From Oscillospiraceae bacterium (lineage in GTDB: Bacteria > Bacillota > Clostridia > Oscillospirales > Oscillospiraceae): a DNA stretch of 64,000 nucleotides. Location of the stretch: positions 98,322-162,321 of the forward strand of contig JAHHRV010000005.1 in the NCBI GenBank assembly GCA_020025595.1. The letters are read 5' to 3'. Shown here piece after piece: positions 15,392 through 23,726 of this stretch. Each line of letters begins with the position of its first letter. The first letter of the stretch is position 1. The position numbers were made by a program, and so were the translations under genes. Below the pieces are notes generated by a model. It did not search any database, had not been told where the DNA came from, and was given only the letters and a program-made list of their open reading frames with translations.

Positions 15392-16298
15392 ATTTATACA
15401 ATGAAACAATTTTTGAGGCGGCTTCAAAAAGGCGCCGGCGAATTTGAATCGGTGCAATTACTTTAACATCATCTCCCAATGATAATAAGGTTCCAATCCA
15501 TAATTGCTCATTTTCTACTACCGTCAATTTCATTAACGCATCACCATCCGGAAGATCCTTAATTATGATTCCTCTCAAATATTCTTGTACTTTTGACCGT
15601 GCCCGTTCTTTACATTCGATATAGACATCCGTATATTGACGGCTGCCTGTTTTATCAGACTCTTTCAAAATAATATCAGGAGTACGGTGTTCTTTTGTAA
15701 AAGGTTTATCTGTAATTTTTAAATCCCTTATCCGTACAAGCTTATAGCAGCGGTAATCGTTTTTTACTTTAGAATAGGCAAGAAGATACCAGGAATACCA
15801 CCTATACAGGACTGCAATGGGCTCTACACTGTGTGTACGAGTTTCATTGTTATTGTTCGTATATGTAAAATCTACTACGCGTTTTTGGGCTATGGCAGTT
15901 TGCAGCGCTTGCAGAGTAGCTTGCTCTCCTTCTCGCAAAACAGAGAAATCCAATATAATGTGCGCATCATTTTGCTTGGAAATATGAGATATTTTTTCTA
16001 ATGTATGCTTTACATTTCGATCATCTGTAGCTGAAACCAATCCCCTAAGCGCAGTTAAAATGTAAGAATAATCATTTGAAGTAGCAAGGTCTTTATCAAG
16101 GCTAAACTGTTCAGATATTTCATAACCACCTGCCGCTCCGGCGACTGAAACAATTGGGATTCCTGAAAGACATAATGAATCAATATCTCGCTGGATGGTC
16201 CGCACGGACACTTCAAAATATTTTGCCAATTCATTGGCGGATGTTCTTCCATGATTGAGAAGATATACAGTTATCGCATAAAGTCGCTCTATTTTCAT
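15390..16298 (-). CDS. WYL-domain transcriptional regulator (YafY type)
   Basis: 302 residues. An N-terminal HTH_11 domain (about 1-60) contains NGRT-like SANELAKYFEVSVRTIQRD and GIPIVSVAGAAGGYEI. The WYL effector-binding domain (about 135-215) contains YRWYSWYLLAYS, and a WCX C-terminal extension has LPDGDALMKLTVVENEQLWI. Family role: ligand- or nucleic-acid-sensing repressors or activators, often guarding accessory genes. It probably regulates the GNAT and YcaQ-like genes that follow on the same strand. Confidence 0.88.
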   Translation of the reverse strand: MKIERLYAITVYLLNHGRTSANELAKYFEVSVRTIQRDIDSLCLSGIPIVSVAGAAGGYEISEQFSLDKDLATSNDYSYILTALRGLVSATDDRNVKHTLEKISHISKQNDAHIILDFSVLREGEQATLQALQTAIAQKRVVDFTYTNNNNETRTHSVEPIAVLYRWYSWYLLAYSKVKNDYRCYKLVRIRDLKITDKPFTKEHRTPDIILKESDKTGSRQYTDVYIECKERARSKVQEYLRGIIIKDLPDGDALMKLTVVENEQLWIGTLLSLGDDVKVIAPIQIRRRLFEAASKIVSLYK

Positions 16299-16879
16299 CT
16301 GTTCGTTCCTTTTCTGTAACTAAAATGTATGATTCATTTACCAAGTCATAAAATAATTTTATTATACTATGCAATTACGACTTTTCAATTGGTTAGGGGA
16401 GGGAAATAAAGGATTCCATTCAGTTTATATAACTAGAGTTCTTTGACAGTTATATAGAAAAACCAACTAAGGAGCAGTCTGAGGCAGAAGCTGAAGAGAC
16501 AAAGCAGCACCCATGGAAATACCCTGAGTGCCAGTTTCGCCTCATTTATGTTCAGTTGCATCCTCCTTATCCTCACATCTGTATCATTCCGTAAAGAGTT
16601 GAAGAATCTTGCAGGAGGGGAGTGCACTTTCTCCAATTTCTGACCTGATATTTCAGGACAACTGAAATTGCAAATAATTTGTTCCTATGGTAGGTATTAT
16701 GCCGGTGATGTCGAAGACGATGATTCCGAAGCGTGTAATCCTATTATCAATGGCGGTAATGTTGATGATACGGTCAATTATATAAAGGAAAAAGTCCTCA
16801 CTAGAGCAGAAAGCTACAGCAACAAACAAATTCAAGAATACATTGATCAATACTTTTAATTTTAAAACGGTCTGAATTT
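16299..16879. other. Accessory-island debris without a confident gene
   Basis: About 580 bases. A TTG-initiated plus-strand frame (16668-16859; GDVEDDDSEACNPIINGG) and an E-rich plus-strand frame near 16437-16584 look like gene fragments without proper starts. A possible 42-residue minus-strand membrane peptide (ATG about 16558) has AAGGAGG directly abutting its ATG, which is too close to work well. None is secure. Confidence 0.35.
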
Positions 16880-17205
16880 ATGTTGGCACTTACGCTGCGA
16901 CTGCCGGATATTTACCAGATAATTGTTGTCGTTGATCAGAAGAATACGAGTATTGAAAACGCCGAGAAGGTTATGCCGGGACAAGCTGAACGAAGATTCA
17001 GGCAGCCATTGACAGCATGAGACTGAGCCGGGAAGAACGGGCAGTCCTCTGGCAGCTGGCAAACGGCAGCAGCAGCGCAAGAAATAATCCTTACAACTCG
17101 TCTATTGGGCAGCAAGTCAAGGATGCGGTCGCAAAAAAGAAAGAAGCGGAGAAGTCTACAAGTTTCTCCGATGAGATTATGCGGCAGCTGACCGGCAACA
17201 GATAA
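16880..17205 (+). pseudogene. Frameshifted gene remnant, possibly phage- or element-derived
   Basis: The frame from ATG 16880 reads LPDIYQIIVVVDQKNTSIEN and AEKVMPGQA. Just after 17000 the protein-like reading moves to the next frame, giving IQAAIDSMRLSREERAVLWQ, ANGSSSARNNPYN and EIMRQLTGNR to the TAA at 17203-17205. A one-base loss near 17003 explains both halves. It ends at a good terminator. The sequence resembles tails of prophage or element proteins but I cannot name it. It sits close to the tmRNA 3' end, a common integration site. Confidence 0.5.
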
Positions 17206-17210
17206 AAAAG

Positions 17211-17240
17211 AACGGCACCGAATAATCGGTGCCGTTTCTT
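17211..17240 (+). terminator. Terminator after the frameshifted remnant
   Basis: An AACGGCACCG/CGGTGCCGTT ten-pair stem with loop AATAAT, then TCTT. Confidence 0.7.
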
Positions 17241-17316
17241 ATAATGCGACAGAAAATGCAAGCAATACGCTGTCAACCATATTTACTGAAAAAATTAGAT
17301 TTTTTAAGGATAATTC

Positions 17317-17340
17317 CGTTAGCATTTTCGTTAGCATTTT
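17317..17340. repeat. Perfect 12-base tandem repeat
   Basis: CGTTAGCATTTT occurs twice in direct succession in the spacer between the island remnant and the tmRNA terminator. No function is evident. Confidence 0.5.
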
Positions 17341-17440
17341 AACTTCGATATTAGCAATATTTGTTCGATAGCAAAAAATTCAATTCAATATCATTAAACT
17401 TTTCAGGAAGCAAAACCGAACCAAATAGCCTAATACTAAC

Positions 17441-17476
17441 AAAAAACCGCTCAGAATAAGTATTCTGAGCGGTTTT
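17441..17476 (-). terminator. tmRNA terminator
   Basis: A CCGCTCAGAATA/TATTCTGAGCGG twelve-pair stem flanked by A and T tracts. It ends tmRNA on the minus strand and works in both directions. Confidence 0.85.
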
Positions 17477-17480
17477 TGAA

Positions 17481-17828
17481 TGGTGGAGGCGAGGGGAATC
17501 GAACCCCTGTCCGAAAGCAACTTGGAAAGAACTTCTCCGGGCGCAGTTTGTTATTTACATTCCCTCAACCGGGCGGGAACAAACACCCTACCGGAATCAG
17601 TAGCTTCATAATGCATGGTACGCGCAAAGCTTTGCGTACGCACGGTCTCCACTCAAATCACACCCGAGCCCGGCTCGTGGACCTTCCGGGGCGGATGGGC
17701 GCCTAATTAGGCAGCCAGTGCAACTTTAGAGTTGTCAGTTAAATTTAAAAATTGCCCGTTTTATCGTGGCCAGGCGCCACGGCCCGCTATTCCAGCCTCA
17801 CTACCCCCGTCGAAACCAGTACGCCCCC
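17481..17828 (-). ncRNA. ssrA: Transfer-messenger RNA
   Basis: 348-nt tmRNA. On the minus strand it starts GGGGGCG then TACTGGTTTCGACGGGGG, the usual tmRNA 5' end. It finishes with the T arm GGGTTCGATTCCC and CGCCTCCACCA, so the acceptor stem closes with one G-U pair. The tag frame ends NSKVALAA followed by TAA (TAATTAGGC region, about 17706-17760). Role: enters stalled ribosomes, adds the degradation tag and releases the stuck mRNA, with SmpB as its essential partner. smpB lies about 600 bases upstream on the same strand. The resume codon cannot be fixed by eye. Confidence 0.95.
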
Positions 17829-17895
17829 ATATAATCAAAGGGAAGGGAAGAGGTTGGTACTTGGGGTGTGCGATGACACCCCAAGATATCATTTC

Positions 17896-18432
17896 TTAGA
17901 AACGGCCGTAAGGATCCGGCAGCTTGGTGGGTTCGGGATAGGTCTCGCCGTGGGTATCGACCTCGATAGAAGCGATCTTCTGCTCCTGAACGGGACGGTC
18001 GCCCATACCGGTCTTGGTAGCTGCAATGGCATCGACCACATCCATGCCCTCAGTAACCTTACCAAAAGCAGCATACTGGCCATCCAGATGCTTTGCATCC
18101 TGATGCATGATGAAGAACTGAGAACCGGCGGAGTTGGGGGACTGGCTGCGAGCCATGGAGAGAACGCCTCTCTTGTGGCGCAGGTCGTTCTTGATGCCGT
18201 TGAAGAAGAACTCACCCTTGATGCAGTAGCCGGGGCCGCCCATGCCGGTGCCGTCAGGGCAGCCGCCCTGAATCATAAAGCCGGGAATGACACGATGGAA
18301 GATCAGGCCGTTGTAGAAGCCGTGATTTGCCAGATCGATGAAGTTGTAAACGCTCTGAGGTGCGATCTCGGGATACAGCTCACCGGAAATCACGCCGCCA
18401 TTTTCCATAGTAATCTTAAAAGTAGGATTCAT
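17896..18432 (-). CDS. Cyclophilin-type peptidyl-prolyl cis-trans isomerase
   Basis: 178-residue single-domain cyclophilin catalysing proline cis-trans isomerisation in the cytoplasm (no signal peptide). Active-site signatures seen: FHRVIPGFMIQGG (catalytic Arg), FFNG, SMARSQSPNSAGSQFFI and AAFGKVTEGMDVV. The ATG at 18432 is chosen; a TTG two codons earlier (18438) is closer to the AAGGAG site and overlaps the smpB stop. It follows smpB on the same strand with a gap of two bases, so they form an operon. Confidence 0.95.
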   Translation of the reverse strand: MNPTFKITMENGGVISGELYPEIAPQSVYNFIDLANHGFYNGLIFHRVIPGFMIQGGCPDGTGMGGPGYCIKGEFFFNGIKNDLRHKRGVLSMARSQSPNSAGSQFFIMHQDAKHLDGQYAAFGKVTEGMDVVDAIAATKTGMGDRPVQEQKIASIEVDTHGETYPEPTKLPDPYGRF

Positions 18433-18434
18433 AA

Positions 18435-18896
18435 TCAATAACGCTCCTTCATTGCACGGTCGATCTGACGCTTGGCATCACGCTCGGCCGCTGATTGTCT
18501 CTTATCGTACAGTTTTTTGCCCTTGCAAAGACCAATACCCACCTTGACCCGGCTGCCCTTAAAATAGACGGACAGGGGAATGATGGAATAGCCATCCTGC
18601 TTTACTTTTCCGTAAAGCCGCATGATCTCCCGCTTGTGCATCAGCAGTCTGCGGGGTCTGCGAGGGTCTTTATTAAAGATATTTCCCTTTTCATAGGGGG
18701 AGATATGCATCTGATTCACCAGAAGCTCGCCGTCTTTGATACCGCACCATGCATCCTTCAGATTCAGAGTGCCCTGACGGACGGATTTTACTTCGGTTCC
18801 AAACAGCTCGATGCCTGCTTCAAATTCTTCTTCTACAAAGTATTCGTGATAAGCCTCCCGGTTGCGGGCCACCACTTTAATACCGGCCTTTTCCAA
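18435..18896 (-). CDS. smpB: SsrA-binding protein SmpB
   Basis: 153 residues. It binds the tRNA-like end of tmRNA and mimics the anticodon arm in the ribosome A site. Family signatures: GIKVVARNREAYHEYF at the start, FEAGIELFGTEVKSVRQG, HISPYEKGNIFN, DPRRPRRLLMHKREI, and the basic tail YDKRQSAAERDAKRQIDRA. A TTG start at 18896 is preferred because GGAGGTGA lies five bases upstream and the protein then has the family length; an ATG seven codons earlier lacks a ribosome site. Next to ssrA, as expected. Confidence 0.95.
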   Translation of the reverse strand: MEKAGIKVVARNREAYHEYFVEEEFEAGIELFGTEVKSVRQGTLNLKDAWCGIKDGELLVNQMHISPYEKGNIFNKDPRRPRRLLMHKREIMRLYGKVKQDGYSIIPLSVYFKGSRVKVGIGLCKGKKLYDKRQSAAERDAKRQIDRAMKERY

Positions 18897-18960
18897 GCGA
18901 CTCACCTCCAGGCCCATATTCTGATCGTATTATAACACAACTGTCAAGAGGATAAAACAG

Positions 18961-19632
18961 TTATTTTTCGCTGAACAGGAATTCCTCCAGCTCCCGGGTA
19001 GTGTCAAAGGCATAATCGCACCAGTTTTTCATTTTTTCGGTGATTTCCGGAACATTTCTTCTGCCCCAGCCGGCGTATGCGATTTCCACACCTGCGGCCT
19101 TTGCCATATCACAGCCGGGTTTCAGATCATCCACCATCAGCAGTTCATTGGCCTTCAGCTGATACCGGTCCATAATGTGCAGCAGGGGATAGGGAGCAGG
19201 CTTTCGCTGAGGCTCCGGGTCCTCCCAGGAGAAAATCAGATCCGGCTCGATGCCGAAATGGGTTTTGTAATCCCGCAGGATATTGGCTCGGCTGGAATGG
19301 GACACGACGCAGACCAGACCGCCTTCTGCCTTTTGCCGGAGAACGATTTCTTTCATGCCGGGGAATGCAGGGGGCAGGTGCTCTTTGGAATAATCCAGCC
19401 ACATCTGAAATTCCTCCACCATTTCCTGTTCATTAAAATGGTACTTCTGCTGCAGCAGATTTCCAAATCCCGGGTCAAAGCACCACCGGGTAAACTCATT
19501 CAGCTCCATGAATTCACCGGGACGAAAACGGTCCAGCATCAGCAGAAAACACGGATAATTCACACTGGATTCGCTGGCCACCACCGTATCATCGTGGTCC
19601 AGCACAAGGCACGGATATCTCAGCATACGCAT
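18961..19632 (-). CDS. HAD-superfamily hydrolase
   Basis: 223 residues. HAD motif I is LDHDDTV (nucleophile D12 region), followed by a helical cap (about 20-95). Motif II is VVSHSS (about 110-115), the motif III lysine lies in RKPAPYP, and motif IV is VDDLKPGCDMAKAAG. This is the phosphoglycolate-phosphatase/beta-phosphoglucomutase branch. Motif I has H between the usual residues (DHDDT rather than DLDGT), which is unusual, though both aspartates are kept. Substrate unknown; likely a cytosolic phosphatase. Confidence 0.88.
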   Translation of the reverse strand: MRMLRYPCLVLDHDDTVVASESSVNYPCFLLMLDRFRPGEFMELNEFTRWCFDPGFGNLLQQKYHFNEQEMVEEFQMWLDYSKEHLPPAFPGMKEIVLRQKAEGGLVCVVSHSSRANILRDYKTHFGIEPDLIFSWEDPEPQRKPAPYPLLHIMDRYQLKANELLMVDDLKPGCDMAKAAGVEIAYAGWGRRNVPEITEKMKNWCDYAFDTTRELEEFLFSEK

Positions 19633-19697
19633 CTCCTCGACTTCTTTTGCGTCATTGTATCAAATTTCACACACAGGAGCAAGGAAAAATTTTTCTC

Positions 19698-19726
19698 TTG
19701 CTATATTCGAACATATGTACTATAAT
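19698..19726 (+). promoter_or_regulatory. Sigma-A promoter
   Basis: TTGCTA, 17-base spacer, TATAAT (19721-19726), 30 bases before the small hypothetical gene. Confidence 0.75.
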
Positions 19727-19755
19727 AGACACATCAAGAAAAAGGGGGCACCAAT

Positions 19756-20025
19756 ATGTCAGCAAGCAGCATTCCTGTCGATGTGATCTGCGTTTGTTCT
19801 GCCGACGGCGTAATTCGCCCCCTGCGATTTCGGATGGAGCAGGACGACTGCAGCCAGCTGCGAATCGACATCGACGAAATCGTCAGCACCCAAAATGTAC
19901 AGCACACCGGGGCAGAAGCCCAGATTTATCGCTGCAGGGCCGTGGTGGAAGACCGCGTGTGGATGTTCGATCTGAAATATCTGATTCGCTCTCATCGCTG
20001 GTGCCTGTCCCGGCGGTTCTATTAA
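19756..20025 (+). CDS. Small conserved-looking hypothetical protein, 89 residues
   Basis: A good promoter, an AGGGGG ribosome site and a tight terminator make this a real monocistronic gene. The protein starts with strands (VDVICVCSADGVIRPLRFRM) and has a middle IDIDEIVSTQNVQHTGAEAQ and a C-terminus DRVWMFDLKYLIRSHRW. This pattern suggests a small beta-barrel fold. No signal peptide or membrane segment. Function not recognised. Confidence 0.75.
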   Translation: MSASSIPVDVICVCSADGVIRPLRFRMEQDDCSQLRIDIDEIVSTQNVQHTGAEAQIYRCRAVVEDRVWMFDLKYLIRSHRWCLSRRFY

Positions 20026-20038
20026 GATAATCAAAAAA

Positions 20039-20069
20039 ACCTCCCGGTTTCGGAAAACCGGGAGGTTTT
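20039..20069. terminator. Bidirectional terminator
   Basis: ACCTCCCGGTTT/AAACCGGGAGGT twelve-pair stem with A and T tracts on both sides. It serves the small gene on the plus strand and asnA on the minus strand. Confidence 0.85.
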
Positions 20070-20072
20070 GCA

Positions 20073-21074
20073 TTACAGCAGTACAATATTCTGTTTCAGG
20101 CAGCTTTCTACCATATCCTTCGGCCACAGGCTGACCTGCACTTCGCCGATATGGGCCTTGCCCAGCATCAGCATACACAGTCTGCTCTGTCCGATGCCGC
20201 CGCCCATGCTCAGCGGAAGCTCTCCGGACAGGACGCTCTTATGGAAGGGCATGGAAAGGCGATTGTCGCAGCCAAGCTCGTGGCACTGAGCACGCATACG
20301 CTCCTCATCTACACGGATGCCCATGCTGGAAATCTCCATGGCGCTTTCCAGTGTGGAATCCCAGAACATCAGATCTCCGTTCAGGTTCCAGTCGTCATAG
20401 TCAGGTGCTCTGCCGTCGTGGCGGGTGCCGCTGCGGAGCTTGCAGCCGATTCTCATAATAAATGTGGTGGGATGCTCTTTTACATAGGCGTTTTCCCGTT
20501 CTTTTCCCGTCATATTGGGGTACAGATCCTCAAGTTCCTGAGTGGTGACAAAGCTGACCTCTCTGGACAGCTGCACGGGGATCTGAGGATAGATCGTTTT
20601 AATTGCGGTGTGTGTGGAGCAGATGGCATCCACAATATCCTGCACGGTCTGCTTCAGCTCATGCTCATTGCGCATATCCCGGGTGATGACCTTTTCCCAG
20701 TCCCACTGGTCCACATAGATCGAGTGCAGCGCATCCGGCACTTCGTCCCGGCGAATGGCGTTCATATCCGTATACAGGCCGGTATCCACCTGGAAGCCAT
20801 ACTGTCCCAGTGCCTGTCGTTTCCACTTTGCGAGGCTATGTACGACCTGAGCACCGCCGCGAATATCCGGAATACCGGGGATATCAAAGCTGACCGGCCG
20901 TTCTACGCCGTTTAAGTCGTCATTCAATCCCGTATCAGGATCCACAAACAGCGGAGCCGTGGCACGGATCAGATGCAGTCTGCGAGAAAGCTCATGCTCA
21001 AAATCCCGCTTGATAAAGCCAATGGCATTCTGAGTTTCATACAGGGTGAGGGTGGACTTGTAGTCCTTGGTCAT
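20073..21074 (-). CDS. asnA: Aspartate-ammonia ligase (asparagine synthetase A)
   Basis: 333 residues. It makes asparagine from aspartate, ammonia and ATP, releasing AMP. It is a class II aminoacyl-tRNA-synthetase-like fold. Seen: RRLHLIRATAPLFVDPDTG, FDIPGIPDIRGGAQVVHSLA, YGFQVDTGLYTDMNAIRRD, DQWDWEKVI, and the motif 3-like SMGGGIGQSRLCMLML near the C-terminus. The start at 21074 has GGAGGCG upstream. The window also contains the glutamine-dependent asnB (41047), so both routes to asparagine are present. Confidence 0.95.
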   Translation of the reverse strand: MTKDYKSTLTLYETQNAIGFIKRDFEHELSRRLHLIRATAPLFVDPDTGLNDDLNGVERPVSFDIPGIPDIRGGAQVVHSLAKWKRQALGQYGFQVDTGLYTDMNAIRRDEVPDALHSIYVDQWDWEKVITRDMRNEHELKQTVQDIVDAICSTHTAIKTIYPQIPVQLSREVSFVTTQELEDLYPNMTGKERENAYVKEHPTTFIMRIGCKLRSGTRHDGRAPDYDDWNLNGDLMFWDSTLESAMEISSMGIRVDEERMRAQCHELGCDNRLSMPFHKSVLSGELPLSMGGGIGQSRLCMLMLGKAHIGEVQVSLWPKDMVESCLKQNIVLL

Positions 21075-21247
21075 AGAAATCGCCTCCAAACAACAATGAG
21101 TGCATTATATTCCAAATTTTTGGAGGTGTCAATGTATTTCCCGGAAAGATTTCTGTATCCCCGGCATATACGCAGGATATTTTCTCCTGCATGGATGGAA
21201 TTTCTTCTTCAGATATGGTATTGTAACATCAAAAGGGGGAATGTGCT

Positions 21248-21712
21248 GTGCCTATTGTAAGATTTTATCGTGGAGACCCCAATGCGCCAAAGCCCACGAT
21301 GGGTGCTCATCTTGGTTCCAACGCCATCATCACCTGCAAGGGGAAACTGCTCCTGGAGCGCAGACGGGATTCCGATACCTGGGGGCTGATCGGCGGGGGA
21401 GTCAAAAACCGGGAAACAGAGGCTCAGGCCATGGTTCGTGAAATAAAAGAGGAACTGGGAATCCGGATTCCTGAGTCCCGGCTGACCCGGCTGCGATCCT
21501 ACGGAGAGCCCGGAAGAATTGCCGCTTTTCAGGATGGAAGCATCTGGCGGATGGTCATTGTGGTTTTCAGGCTGGAACTGGAAGAAGAGCCTGATATGCA
21601 GATCAGCGCCGAATCCAAAGAGCTGCGCTTTTTTACAAAGGAAGAGCTGAAAGACATCGAAATCGTCGTAACCCACTCGGATATTATTGACGACTGGTTT
21701 GTGAACACATAA
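21248..21712 (+). CDS. NUDIX hydrolase
   Basis: 154 residues. It starts at GTG behind AAGGGGG. The Nudix box GGGVKNRETEAQAMVREIKE plus ELGI (about residues 58-81) keeps the G-x5-E-x7-REUxEExGU metal-binding pattern. The N-terminus HLGSNAIITCKGKLLLERRR and the later SIWRMVIVVFRLELEEE are typical of ADP-ribose or nucleotide-sugar pyrophosphatases and sanitation enzymes. Substrate cannot be read from sequence. Confidence 0.9.
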   Translation: MPIVRFYRGDPNAPKPTMGAHLGSNAIITCKGKLLLERRRDSDTWGLIGGGVKNRETEAQAMVREIKEELGIRIPESRLTRLRSYGEPGRIAAFQDGSIWRMVIVVFRLELEEEPDMQISAESKELRFFTKEELKDIEIVVTHSDIIDDWFVNT

Positions 21713-21713
21713 A

Positions 21714-21743
21714 AAAGGGAGCCGTACGGCTCCCTTTTCTTTT
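21714..21743. terminator. Bidirectional terminator
   Basis: AAAGGGAGCCGTACGGCTCCCTTT hairpin with A and T tracts, between convergent genes. Confidence 0.85.
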
Positions 21744-21757
21744 ATTGTGTGATTTTG

Positions 21758-22951
21758 TTATCCTGCGTTGGAAACCATGGATGCAAACTCACCCAGAGAG
21801 GTGTAGCGACTGACATAGTACCGGCTGACGGAAGTTCTGTCCTCGCCGGTGGTGTACAGGCCGCCGTTCATATCGATGCCGAAATTGTAATACTCAGCGG
21901 CCAGCTGCTGGGAAATCTCATTTCGCTCACCGCTGGGATAGCACAATACATGAGGCTCCCGACCGGTCATTCTGGTGACCTCCAGCTTGGAATCCCGAAT
22001 CTCTACCAGCTGCTGGTCGTAATCCAGAGACGACAGCTCCGAATGGGTCACCGTGTGACTCTGAATGGAAACCAGTCCCGAATCGGACAGTTCCTTTACC
22101 TGCTCTCTGGTCATGCTTCGCTTGCTGACGCCCATTGTCGAAGTAATGACAAAAACCGTAGCCTTCACATTGTATTTCTGCAGCAGGGGATAAAGCTCTG
22201 TGTAATTATCCAGATATCCATCGTCAAAGGTGAGGATCACAGGCTTATCGTAATCCTGCACATGGTCAAGGTCTTCAAAGAAGATGGGGTCATAGCCGTT
22301 ATCTACCAGATATGCCAGCTGTTCCTCCATATCCGAAGGGCTGACGAACAGCTCTTCAAATCCCCACAGGTCATCGCTGACCGCATGATACATGAGCACC
22401 GGAACATGGACACCCTCCGGAATCTCCAGATTCATAATGCCGCTGGTGCAGTAGAGATGTCCCTGATCTGCATCGTCCAGAATCGAAATCTCCAGCATCT
22501 GGCAGAATTCCTCCAAAGGCAGATACAGCGCATCCCGATAAAGCATCATCTCGTGGGTCAGCGGATAGGGCTTTCCGTCGATTACCGGCCCCAACTGCTG
22601 AGGGTCCAGCTCGATTTCAGAATCGCCCCAGGTGATCTTCAGACCAAGTGTCGCATCACTCGGATGAGAAGAATGATCCAGAGCGCTCAGAAACTCGGTT
22701 GCTTTTACATAGATGCAGTCTTCATAAATCACGCTGCCGCCTTCAAGCACAGTGCCATCTACCGTAACAGTGTCTCCGGCTTCCAGCTCAGGTTCCGGCA
22801 CCGTGGTCTCGGGAACCGTGGTGGGTGGAACTGTAACCTGGGTGGGGGTGGCGGTCGGTGTTTCAGGCTGGCTTTCGACCGGTGCCTTCTGGCAGGCATT
22901 CAGACAAATCATCATTCCCAGCGCCAGCGCAACAATATATCTCTTTTTCAT
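21758..22951 (-). CDS. Polysaccharide deacetylase lipoprotein (CE4)
   Basis: 397 residues. A lipoprotein signal ends in LNAC (C20), followed by a T/P-rich stalk to about residue 55. A copper-amine-oxidase-like beta segment (about 60-150) precedes the NodB deacetylase domain (about 185-385). Catalytic features: TFDDGYLDNY (metal/base aspartates), SHTVTHSELSSL (metal histidines), and CYPSGERN in place of RxPY/G. Removes acetyl groups from peptidoglycan or exopolysaccharide at the cell surface. Could modify the product of the exopolysaccharide locus at 45-60 kb, though linkage is not close. Confidence 0.9.
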   Translation of the reverse strand: MKKRYIVALALGMMICLNACQKAPVESQPETPTATPTQVTVPPTTVPETTVPEPELEAGDTVTVDGTVLEGGSVIYEDCIYVKATEFLSALDHSSHPSDATLGLKITWGDSEIELDPQQLGPVIDGKPYPLTHEMMLYRDALYLPLEEFCQMLEISILDDADQGHLYCTSGIMNLEIPEGVHVPVLMYHAVSDDLWGFEELFVSPSDMEEQLAYLVDNGYDPIFFEDLDHVQDYDKPVILTFDDGYLDNYTELYPLLQKYNVKATVFVITSTMGVSKRSMTREQVKELSDSGLVSIQSHTVTHSELSSLDYDQQLVEIRDSKLEVTRMTGREPHVLCYPSGERNEISQQLAAEYYNFGIDMNGGLYTTGEDRTSVSRYYVSRYTSLGEFASMVSNAG

Positions 22952-22965
22952 ACGAACCTCCTGTA

Positions 22966-23448
22966 TTAGGATTGAATGACCTCTACGATTTCACCGTAGT
23001 AAACCCGGTGAGGCGTTTCGCCGGGTTCGTAGAACTGATGCAGGATATCTTCCGGAAGCTGCTTCGGGTCAAGATCCTGGTGATAGAGCTTTTTGCAGAC
23101 CAGCGTATACTGTGCCTGAGCAAAGGTGACACTGTCACCTGCAGCAACAGGGGTCAGCCCCGCAAGAGCCACCTTGTCACAGTCTCTGCCGGACTTGCTG
23201 CCCAGCGTCTTCAGCGCATCCCGGTATTCTTCCGGGAAGAACGATATGGTGAAGAACTCGGATGACTCCATAAACTCATAGGTGTAGCGGCACGGTCTGA
23301 TATACACCGACGCCACCGGCCGGTTCCAGAGGCATCCAACCGTACCCCAGCCAATTGTCATCGTGTTAAAGTGAGACAGATTTCCCGCACTCACCAGCGC
23401 CCACTGGTGACGAAATGCATCATATGCTTCAGAATGAATTGGTTCCAT
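22966..23448 (-). CDS. Flavin reductase-like FMN-binding protein
   Basis: 160-residue split-barrel flavin-binding protein. Typical blocks: HFNTMTIGWGTVGCLWNRP for the FMN phosphate region, VYIRPCRYTYEFM, FFTISFFPEEYRDALKTLGS and GRDCDKVALAGL. The family includes NAD(P)H:flavin reductases and anaerobic flavoredoxin-like electron carriers. GGAGG precedes the ATG. It lies 14 bases ahead of the deacetylase on the same strand and is divergent from the OLE RNA. Confidence 0.88.
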   Translation of the reverse strand: MEPIHSEAYDAFRHQWALVSAGNLSHFNTMTIGWGTVGCLWNRPVASVYIRPCRYTYEFMESSEFFTISFFPEEYRDALKTLGSKSGRDCDKVALAGLTPVAAGDSVTFAQAQYTLVCKKLYHQDLDPKQLPEDILHQFYEPGETPHRVYYGEIVEVIQS

Positions 23449-23691
23449 AAGCTCCTCCTTACAATCTTACAATTTTTGTGCTTTCAATATACCACAACCC
23501 GGTCATAATAACAAGCATATGCTCTAATTGCACATACTGTTGTATCTTATGCGCTTTGATCGAAATCTGAATCTGTATTTTATCCTTTTCACCGTATGAT
23601 ATCCGCTCAGTTCTCACCGATTCATGTGGGTTTTATGATAAAATAACACGAAATTTTTAAGAATTATTCAAAACCATCCGGAGATACCCCC

Positions 23692-23720
23692 TTGTATAAT
23701 CATGTGTATTATGATATGAT
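23692..23720 (+). promoter_or_regulatory. Promoter of OLE RNA
   Basis: TTGTAT (23692-23697), 17-base spacer, extended -10 TGATATGAT (core 23715-23720). The predicted start at +7 is 23727, exactly the first base of the OLE closing helix. Confidence 0.75.
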
Positions 23721-23726
23721 ATCTGC

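Noticed and set aside
17476..17706. Plus-strand frame reading GGEGNRTPVRK
   Set aside because: Well-known false protein translated across the complement of tmRNA.
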